A stretch of 64,000 bases of DNA from Onthophagus taurus (taxonomy: Eukaryota > Arthropoda > Insecta > Coleoptera > Scarabaeidae). The position numbers and the translations under genes were made by a program. The notes beneath the pieces were generated by a model. That model was not told the origin of the DNA and searched no databases. It saw only the letters and a program-made list of their open reading frames with translations. The stretch's first letter is position 1, and the number at the start of each line of letters is the position of its first letter. Below are positions 59,101 through 64,000 of this stretch, piece after piece. The stretch lies in NCBI RefSeq assembly GCF_036711975.1, contig NC_091971.1, positions 15,569,501 through 15,633,500 on the forward strand. Reading direction: 5' to 3'.

Positions 59101-59356
59101 GTCAAATGGAACCATATCAAACGGCCACATAGCTAATGGAGATACCATCGTTCATGATTTAGAACCGACAGCAATCGAAACGATTAGTCACAGTGTTTCT
59201 AATGGTGTTAAAGAAATAGCTAATGGTCATGGACCTAAAATGGTTATTGGAGTTGCTAATGGGGTTTTAAAAAATAAATATGCTGATTTAGATGCTGATA
59301 GACAAGATAATATTCGGCAATTATATGGGGGTTTAAATGCAACAAATCATATATGA
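38129..59356 (+). CDS. AK5: Two-domain adenylate kinase, AK5-like
   Basis: Exons 38129-38150, 39153-39320, 46400-46510, 51569-52461, 58186-58350 and 58910-59356 join in phase (1806 nt, 601 residues). Exon 1 encodes only MGICLDT. Domain 1 has P-loop GGPGSGKVT (64-72) and VSGYPRNMRD, but its lid region lacks the arginine-rich GRxDDN signature. Domain 2 has P-loop GGPGSNKA (301-308, Asn for Gly), VDGFPRDLTQ (~382-391) and a lid-like GRGKLDDSITAFRRRLEVF (416-434). The C-terminus (from ~500) is rich in Asn-Gly pairs (NGLPNGIS, SNGTISNGHIANGD) and is likely disordered. AK5 is a cytosolic enzyme phosphorylating AMP, CMP and dCMP. Which of the two domains is active here is uncertain; domain 2 keeps more arginines. 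Introns 2, 3 and 4 are 7.1, 5.1 and 5.7 kb and hold transposons, satellites and a nested LRR gene. Confidence 0.9.
38151..39152. other. AK5-like intron 1
   Basis: AT-rich, no transposon end or ORF recognised. A CpG-bearing stretch (~38700-38770, TTATACCGCAAACCGATCGC) resembles a second short stretch at ~38930 (TTATACCGCAAACTG), so the motif is duplicated within the intron. Confidence 0.4.
39321..42760. other. AK5-like intron 2, unassigned part
   Basis: No clear element. Short open stretches (39410-39655, 41101-41319, 42177-42485) have no recognisable domain. Around 40550-40800 the minus strand has an acidic, Asp/Ser-rich pattern in broken frames that could be a decayed transposase N-terminus; this is a guess. 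Confidence 0.35.
42765..43330. repeat. Intronic ~330-bp duplication with a 17-bp-arm hairpin
   Basis: Segments ~42775-43005 and ~43110-43325 are diverged direct repeats (GTCAATTTAGAGGTTTATTG against GTCAGTATAGAGACATAGGG; TCAAATTTGAAATGTTT at 42957 against TCAAATTTCAAATGTTT at 43288). At 42961-43001 ATTTGAAATGTTTAGGA is followed by its exact complement TCCTAAACATTTCAAAT with a 7-base loop. A further diverged unit seems to continue after the hAT insertion (~46110-46320). Confidence 0.55.
43337..46106 (-). mobile_element. Complete-ended hAT element, copy 2, with satellite array C
   Basis: Ends are TAGTGGTGGAACGGATA and, inverted, TAGTGATGGAACGGATA. A perfect 8-bp duplication GTAATAAT flanks it (43329-43336 and 46107-46114), diagnostic of hAT. 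Minus-strand transposase remnants: DMSTYLDPRYK-like near 45900, then after the array RRKLDKTATRDFIYRIGTVT (~43630-43570) and VELDYYLHCPTPKRDTNSC (~43525-43470). About 2.15 kb of tandem repeat lies between the two transposase parts. It is non-autonomous. Confidence 0.92.
43703..45850. repeat. Satellite array C, 363-bp dimers, in hAT copy 2
   Basis: TCCTCTTTTTAATGC recurs at 43711, 44074, 44437, 44800, 45162 and 45525, a spacing of 362-363 bases and about six copies. Each unit is two diverged halves of ~181 bases sharing the pattern CCGTTTTGAAAAAT(C/A)ACTTTTAG, TT(C/T)TTGAGAAA and AAAATTCG(T/C)(A/T)TAAAAT. Confidence 0.95.
46107..46399. other. AK5-like intron 2, end
   Basis: Intron sequence up to the exon-3 acceptor AATTTTTAG at 46399. 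The open frame 46134-46514 overlapping exon 3 is a different frame from the kinase and is not a gene. Confidence 0.5.
46511..46882. promoter_or_regulatory. 5' flank of the nested LRR gene
   Basis: AT-rich. A TTTAAATAC box at ~46837 lies ~45 bases before the ATG and could act as a TATA element, with CTGCAACAAACG a few bases downstream. No other signal seen. Confidence 0.3.
46883..47770 (+). CDS. Secreted leucine-rich-repeat protein, nested in the AK5-like intron 3
   Basis: Single-exon frame of 295 residues ending TAA. MKLIIIIFVCVLGLIQA is a clear signal peptide. About nine leucine-rich repeats follow from ~residue 65, for example LEELSLKKVGLETLKPGCF, LKRINLVENNISQIKYGVF, LRKLELNQNGIESINEDAF and LTRLNLAVNAIETIYDHTF, with the LxxLxLxxNxIxxIxxxAF consensus of the extracellular LRR class. 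No membrane segment or GPI-type tail is visible, so it is probably secreted. It lies wholly inside a 5.1-kb intron of the AK5-like gene on the same strand and has its own AATAAA signal at ~47800. The lack of introns fits a retrocopy or a lineage-specific family. The ligand is unknown. Confidence 0.88.
   Translation: MKLIIIIFVCVLGLIQAKLINLNVRVHDSVEHTKKHHLRNVTIKDLVEFKKVEIYDTVINTLEIGDISDLPNLEELSLKKVGLETLKPGCFKNLPKLKRINLVENNISQIKYGVFNDLGISKIDFKENQINYIETKAFDNMFLLQDVVLKNNNLTYINPDWFRGTSIQHLSFSRNHIKNIPANAFKNIRGLRKLELNQNGIESINEDAFVGLEHLTRLNLAVNAIETIYDHTFRDLHRLARLELQWNKLECLSDSTLDDFGSMLYVFLNYNRLDSECHSKLQKFNAYHSLSRIFY
47771..48471. other. AK5-like intron 3, middle
   Basis: 3' flank of the LRR gene, then unassigned AT-rich DNA. 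No element recognised. Confidence 0.4.
48480..50166 (-). mobile_element. Complete-ended hAT element, copy 3, with satellite array C
   Basis: Same termini as copy 2. The left target copy is GTCTATAT (48472-48479). The right copy starts GTCTATA (50167-50173), is interrupted by a MITE inserted at its TA, and reads GTCTATAT once that MITE and one TA are removed. It holds the hAT C-terminal remnant near 48540-48740, array C (about three dimers, 48805-49890) and the STYLDPR part near 49965. Confidence 0.92.
48805..49890. repeat. Satellite array C in hAT copy 3
   Basis: Three ~363-bp dimers of the same family and at the same transposase position as in copy 2, so array length differs between copies (three against six dimers). 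One unit (~49441-49455) has lost the CATCGATAACT segment. Confidence 0.93.
50174..50696. mobile_element. MITE with ~120-bp inverted repeats, TA duplication
   Basis: Ends are CAGGGTGTATCAGGTATGAG and its complement, with TA on both sides (50172-50173, 50697-50698). The arms match over about 120 bases (AGAATTTTTTATTCAC-type and complement). It is 523 bases with no coding capacity, probably Tc1/mariner-derived. Confidence 0.9.
50699..50900 (-). mobile_element. LINE 3'-end fragment
   Basis: Minus strand 50888-50703 encodes LEELKIRDNERLVPTIQCGI, LQYFGHAIRKDGMEKLVIQR and KVNGKRSRGR. This is the C-terminal LKYFGHIxRxxxxxxLIxxGKVxGKRxRGR pattern of insect RTE/CR1-type LINE proteins. 61 residues, isolated. 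Confidence 0.75.
50901..51568. other. AK5-like intron 3, end
   Basis: Nothing recognised before the exon-4 acceptor (CATTCTAG at 51568). Confidence 0.45.
52462..52912. other. AK5-like intron 4, start
   Basis: Unassigned unique sequence between the exon-4 donor and the pogo-like element. The open frame 52776-52498 on the minus strand has no recognisable domain. Confidence 0.4.
52985..53065. repeat. Hairpin inside the pogo-like element
   Basis: TAAGACGGCTGAACCCGAAT and, ~35 bases on, ATTCGGGTTTAGCCGGCTTA can pair with three mismatches. Confidence 0.65.
53930..57615. repeat. Satellite array D, ~182-bp monomers with higher-order blocks
   Basis: The marker GATATGATATGTATGTTAAA (with variants) recurs at ~53974, 54161, 54342, 54524, 54705 and 54888 and onward, spaced 181-187, about 20 monomers. 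Block copies are visible. The variant pair at 54018-54305 (with GGAATTTGCTGGAAAAAATT) recurs at 56404-56690, ~2386 bases (13 monomers) away. The variant with ATGATTCAAAT recurs at ~54960, ~55878 and ~56980 (five and six monomers apart). Confidence 0.95.
57630..57960. repeat. Short tandem repeats with a GCAAGCGACCTCG core, set 2
   Basis: Four to five imperfect ~85-bp units with GCCTCGCCCGCAAGCGACCT, then a TTAATTAGT-like and an ATATATCCTTGAAAATTG-like segment and TGGCATCGATGTAGCG. The core matches the set at 3300-3770. Confidence 0.65.
58351..58909. other. AK5-like intron 5
   Basis: 559 bases, AT-rich, clean GTAAGT donor and TTATTTTAG acceptor. Nothing else seen. Confidence 0.6.
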
Positions 59357-59958
59357 AGACGAGGATGTTGAGGACTGTTTGGTGATTTAGAAATTGTGAT
59401 ATTGTCTTTATTAAGGTTTATAATTAGAGTTACATTACATAAAAGATTATGTAAGATCGTTGTGCCTTTAAAAAAAAAATTAAATGAAAAATAAACGAAC
59501 AAAATTATAATTCGAGAAGAAATATTGTCAGTATTTTAGTGGGTATTTTTATATGTTAAGTAAAAATTAAAAAAAAGTTATCAAAAAAAAAAACACTAAT
59601 TTTAAAGAAATGTATTAATTAAATTTAGATTTTGAGTACAAAATAGATTCACTCCGCTGGTCGGAAATATTTTTAAGAATAATTTTTTGGGGGCCATATC
59701 AGGACTGGCACTTCACAAGTTGCAATTTCGAGGTAATTCGTTTGTAAACCATGTGCCAAAGAAAAACTTAATTTTTGTGGACTTTGTTTTTGTATAATTA
59801 CAAGAAAAAAAACTTATTATCAAGGTGAAAAGCTTGAAACGCTGTGCTTGGGTAATTCGTATCAATAGAAATAGCTAACGATTGTAAATAAAGTACAATA
59901 ACATCCCCGTTTTTTTTTGCAAAAGCAAGCACTAAAAATTAAAAAAAATATGTATTTA
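59357..59958. other. 3' flank of the AK5-like gene
   Basis: Probable 3' UTR with several AATAAA-type signals (for example ~59490 and ~59885). No ORF. Confidence 0.5.
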
Positions 59959-60111
59959 CAGGATGTTTAATTAAGGTAACAAAAATTATAATAGAAGTAA
60001 AAATATTATATGTAGAGATATATTATTTTATTGTTAGTAAATCACTTCATGATATTGTTTAGTTGTATGTCGTTTTATTTGGGATTTAACCAACCTCAAT
60101 AAAACATTCTG
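59959..60111. mobile_element. Short MITE, 153 bp, TA duplication
   Basis: The left end CAGGATGTTTAATTAAGGT and the right end (complement) CAGAATGTTTTATTGAGGT are imperfect inverted repeats, flanked by TA on both sides. No coding capacity. Confidence 0.7.
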
Positions 60112-61013
60112 TATATTAAAAATAATATATAAACGCTAGGTTAACAAGGACCAATTTTTGTACTTCACGTAAGTTTAAGGTGCACTTTTTAATAAATAAT
60201 TGTTATAAAGTAGTGGATGTTGCAATAAATATCATCACCAAAAATTTATTGCTGTTTTTTTAATACCAATAATGATGAAACAAGAATTATTAATAAGGTA
60301 AAAGAAATTCACAATTTCTTTATCCATCATTACTCCTTTATTTATTATAGTGATAGTGACCCAGCAGATGTTTGACTTGTTGACGGGTAAGTATTTCTTA
60401 TTTTTAAAATATTCCGTGGTAAAAACATTTCGTCCACTTTCTGGAGGTAAATTTTGTTCTAACTACTGCTTAGTATCGATTTGGAACAAACAGATCTACT
60501 CCAACTACAAGTAGTTTTTGAGCTAAAAATTAATACTTTAAGATATGCTAAAAACTGGATTTAGTGTAAATGGTGAACACGCATTTCTGATACAAGTTTT
60601 TCGAAATTTAGTTTTATATTTTTTGACAATTTGACACGAAATTCAGCATTCCATTGCCTTCCATTACCAACCGCATTTATTACTTGGAACGGTGATGCAA
60701 AATATTGCTCTCACAGACATGTGGTTGGTAAAGGAATTAAAGTTTGGAAGGATTTGGTTATTAAATGTGGCAATTTATTGCAAACGTAAACCCAAAAGTC
60801 AGCTAGGATTTTCTCTTTAAATGCGATTTGCAGTTTTGAGAGATTGGAAGATATGAGTACTATCTGCAATTACAATTATACGCTTGCTAGTGAGGTTTAT
60901 CATCCATTAAGGATCTGGACGTGACTTTTATGTAGCACCCCGATCCTTATTTCTTCAACTTCTTATGAGTTATTATTTGACATACATATGAAGAGATCCA
61001 CAGCCAGTGGATT
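60112..61013. other. Unassigned intergenic segment
   Basis: No ORF, array or paired terminus recognised. Confidence 0.4.
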
Positions 61014-61275
61014 CAGTACTCTACCATTCACAGGAATTAGTTTCTTTTAGGTGTTGGATACTGCAGATAATAATCAAGTTCAACCCCAATAGGACATTTT
61101 TCATCGAATGCAACTTTATTTATATCAGGTTTGTCATTAACAACCTCATTGTAACAATCCCAATACGATATATAAAATCTCTTGTTGCAGTTTCGTCTGG
61201 TTTTCTTCTTTTCGCTTGTAATTCATCATCACATTCATTACTAACAGAACTGCCGTTGTTATCACTTTCGATTAT

Positions 61276-62575
61276 TAATTAAAGTATCTTCTTTTTAATG
61301 CAACAAGGCGTTTTGAAAAACCGCGTTTAGTTTTTGAAAAATAAATTTTTGAAATGATCGACAATTTTTTCGAATTTTGCAATTTTCGCCGATTAAGTTT
61401 TAAAAATTCGTATAAAATCCATTTCTTGGAATATGAGTATGAAAATGTCCCAAAGTGTTAATAAAAGTGTCCTCTTTCCAATGAACCAACACGTTTTGAA
61501 ACATAACTTTTAGTTTTTAAGAAAACAATATTTGAAGTTTTGATAAAATTTTCGATATTGCAATTTTCATTGATGATTTTCAAAATTCGCTATAAAATTC
61601 ATTTCTTGAAGGATCGTTGTGGAAATATCACCAATTATTAATTAAAGTATCCTCTTTTTAATGCAACAAGCCGTTTTGAAAAATCACTTTTAGTTTTTGC
61701 GAAATCAATTCTTGAAATAATCGACAATTTTTTGGAATTTTACAATTTTCGCCGATTAAGTTTTAAAAATTCGTATAAAATCCAGTTCTTGACGAAAAAG
61801 GTTAAAATAAAAGTCAAAGCACGTGCAAAGCAATTTAGATGTCTTACTTATAAGAACAATGGCATAAATTTTAAATGTACGATGCATATTTATAAAACAA
61901 TTTGCAGACCCATTCTTGATTACGGAACTCCCATCTTCCTTAATATCAGCAAAAAGGCAACATCGTATCTAGAAGTAGCAGAAAAATCAGCAATTAGAAT
62001 AATAAACAAACTTCGAAACCCCAGAAATCCCCTATTCAACCTCTGTAACAAACTCCTTTATGGAAAATTCCAAATTATTCCCATTACTCAACGAATATCT
62101 CTCCTCGCACAAAAAGCTTACAAAAATATGTCCTCAAACCCTTCTCCTCTTTTCCAATCCTCAAATTTTGACACTATTTACAAGAAAATCGTGGATTCCT
62201 AAAAGATGACTAATTTGTGTAACATGGACAGAAGGACCACGGTCGGTAGCCCGTTCCAGCTTCTAATTTAACTTTCAGTTTACATCGTATAATAATATTA
62301 TTTAATTTTTAATTGTATTGTGATAAGCTGGAATAAATATCTTTCTCTCTGTTTCCAGTTCTTGAATATGAAAATTTCCCAAAGTATTAATAAGAGTGCC
62401 TCCTTCCAATGAACTAACACGTTTTGAATAATTACTTTCAGTTTTTGAGAAAACAATATTTGAAGTTTTGATAAAATTTCCGATGTTGCAATTTTCATCG
62501 ATAACTTTCAAAATTTGCTATAAAATTAATTTCTTGAAGGATCCTTGTGGAAATATCGCCAGTTATTAATTAAAG
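61276..62575. repeat. Satellite array C in hAT copy 4 (interrupted)
   Basis: About two dimers of the 363-bp unit, plus the LINE at 61793-62353 that splits one half-unit at TCCAGTTCTTG. Confidence 0.88.
61793..62353 (+). mobile_element. 5'-truncated LINE inserted in satellite C
   Basis: The host motif TCCAGTTCTTGA occurs at 61781-61792 and again at 62354-62365, a 12-bp target duplication. Between them is the end of a Jockey-like polyprotein: MHIYKTICRPILDYGTPIFL, EKSAIRIINKLRNPRNPLFN, ending YKKIVDS and a stop at 62202, then ~150 bases of 3' UTR with AATAAA. There is no poly-A tail. Confidence 0.88.
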
Positions 62576-62810
62576 CCTCCTCTTTTTAGAGTTGCTTCAT
62601 TAGTTAAATCAGCATCAAAAAAGTTCATTGTGTATCTCGTATCCAAATAAGTTGACATATCTTATCAGCTTTCTTATTAATTTAATTTTTATTCAAATAT
62701 CGCAATAATGTGGCAATATAGGTTATCATTTCAAAAATGCACCAGAAATTATAACCATAATGGCCGGATAGATCAAGTGGATATCCGACCAAAGGAGACC
62801 CTAAATAGGA

Positions 62811-64000
62811 GACCTTAGTCCCCTATTTATTACCCTGTGGTGATGTACTCTTCTTCTTTAAGCTTCTAGATAATACATGTGATTCGCCTTCACTCTTCAG
62901 TGGTATTAACATGCATGTTTACTGTTTTTGACTTTTTGTTCTTTACTCCGAATCCTCGAACCAAGGCTTTCTGGAGTTCCCCATACTTCGAATGACGAGA
63001 ACCGCAGATAGACTGATATTAACCACTTTCGTTTTTCCTCTCTTACTCAGACGAGTACTGTTTCCCTCAGTTTATGAATAGCCTCGTACATGTCTGCTTG
63101 TACTTTGTTAATTTTTCGATATTTTGTTAACTCTTATATTAATTCGATTAATTGGAATATATAAGGAAAGAGAAAGTCTCCTGAAAGAGGTACTTTTTGG
63201 AAAATATTTTTTAGAGAGATAAGATTGGGCAAAAGCGAATTTAATTTTTCAAAAAATTCTTATGCTGTTGGTATATTTGTGCTTGTACTACATGAAATAC
63301 AATAAAAGTGGCCGACTAGATACATCTAGAATAGATCATCTGGCTGTATGGAAAACCAAGCAGGACCACGTACTCTTTCTATTAATTCCTCTTTAATGTT
63401 ACCTGCCAAGCTTTCTCCTTTATACTCCTTTGACAGTGTATTTGTGTAATTTCAGCTTTCCGCCAAGCATTGATGGCAGTAATATGTGGTTTACCTTTTT
63501 GAGTTATGAGTTGGGATTTCTTAAAGACCATTGTGGCTGCTATATTTGAGCCTTGTATGACAATATCTGGCACATTGCTTTAAATAATTTGGAATTGTTG
63601 TTCTTTCTACCTTAATAATCAATAGTTTCTTGTTGACACTTTAGGTGCTTCATTTTAAAATAGTTCCTTAATTTAGCTGATTTCATAGATCATTTATAGC
63701 ACTGCGATCTCGACCTAACAGTTTCTAGGGACAGAAAAGTAAAACCAAAGGACAGATATTCCGAACTGTAGTGATAGACTTTCATTTTGACAGAAAAAGT
63801 AACTGAATAATTAAGTTTATAGGATAAATATTGTCCTTGTTGCCGTCACTGCTACATTTTAATGCAATTAGCTGAAGTGCCTTGCACTTAATGTTCTCAA
63901 AAATGTTACAACGTGTTTTCAGCGTTCTTTTTGGCAAAAATGTTAATCTATGTATACTACAAGTTTAACTGTTTGTTCAATGTATGTTAAAGAATATCAT
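62811..64000. other. Unassigned right end of the window
   Basis: No gene identified. The minus-strand frame 63573-63382 (63 residues) has no recognisable domain. A short palindrome TAAATAGG...CCTATTTA lies at ~62803-62828. Confidence 0.35.

Larger units (their letters stand above)
61014..62810 (-). mobile_element. End-truncated hAT relic, copy 4, with satellite C and a LINE insertion
   Basis: Homology to copies 2 and 3 begins abruptly at TAGTACTCTACCATTCACAG, so the left terminal repeat is missing, and fades near GGATATCCGACCAAAG at ~62780. The same C-terminal transposase remnant, array C (61276-62575) and STYLDPR-side sequence are present. A LINE is inserted in the array. Confidence 0.8.

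Noticed and set aside
1-64000. tRNA or rRNA genes
   Set aside because: No cloverleaf with conserved A and B boxes and no rRNA-like stretch was recognised by eye. A dedicated scan was not possible.

Overview
This is an AT-rich, intron-containing insect nuclear sequence, probably from a beetle. The eukaryotic character is direct: small GT-AG introns with matching phases, orthologues of animal genes, and insect-type DNA transposons and LINEs. The assignment to Coleoptera is inference. Seven protein genes can be modelled. (1) A SUCO/Slp1-type SUN-domain protein lies on the minus strand, with exons 24235-24177, 24119-23868 and 8365-5566 and a 15.5-kb last intron. (2) OSTC, an oligosaccharyltransferase subunit, lies head-to-head with it on the plus strand (24649-25198, three exons). 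(3) A CIB-family EF-hand protein (minus, 26165-25406, five exons). (4) A secreted C-type-lectin-like protein (minus, 27503-26661). (5) A short adenylate-kinase-like protein (minus, 31281-30468, four exons) whose Walker A lysine is arginine. (6) A two-domain AK5-like adenylate kinase (plus, 38129-59356, six exons). (7) An intronless secreted leucine-rich-repeat protein (46883-47770) nested in an intron of gene 6.

Layout: 1-3166 is a decayed Tc1/mariner-type transposon split by a foldback element. 3170-4880 holds LINE remnants and short repeats. 5566-24235 is SUCO, whose giant intron contains a hAT relic filled with a ~364-bp satellite (array A), LINE fragments, and a second foldback element carrying a nested Harbinger-type element. 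24649-31281 is the compact gene cluster OSTC, CIB, lectin, AK-like; satellite B (181-bp monomers) sits between the lectin and AK-like genes and again beyond AK-like. 34384-36905 is a purine-rich ~450-bp tandem array (E). 38129-59356 is the AK5-like gene, whose introns carry two complete hAT elements filled with satellite C (363-bp dimers), a MITE, the nested LRR gene, and a pogo-like element filled with satellite D (~182-bp monomers). 60961-64000 is another hAT/satellite C relic with a LINE insertion, then unassigned sequence.

The main themes are these. Four sequence-distinct satellites (A-D) share a ~181-182-bp basic length. Three of them lie inside DNA transposons whose ends and target duplications can still be read. 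Array B separates the two copies of a duplicated lectin/AK boundary. Two divergently transcribed adenylate kinase paralogues share a tiny first exon encoding an MG-start peptide and have lost parts of the kinase signature. SUCO and OSTC, both endoplasmic-reticulum proteins, appear to share a 413-bp divergent promoter interval.

All gene models were built by eye from splice signals, reading-frame phase and remembered family features. No alignment or search was run.
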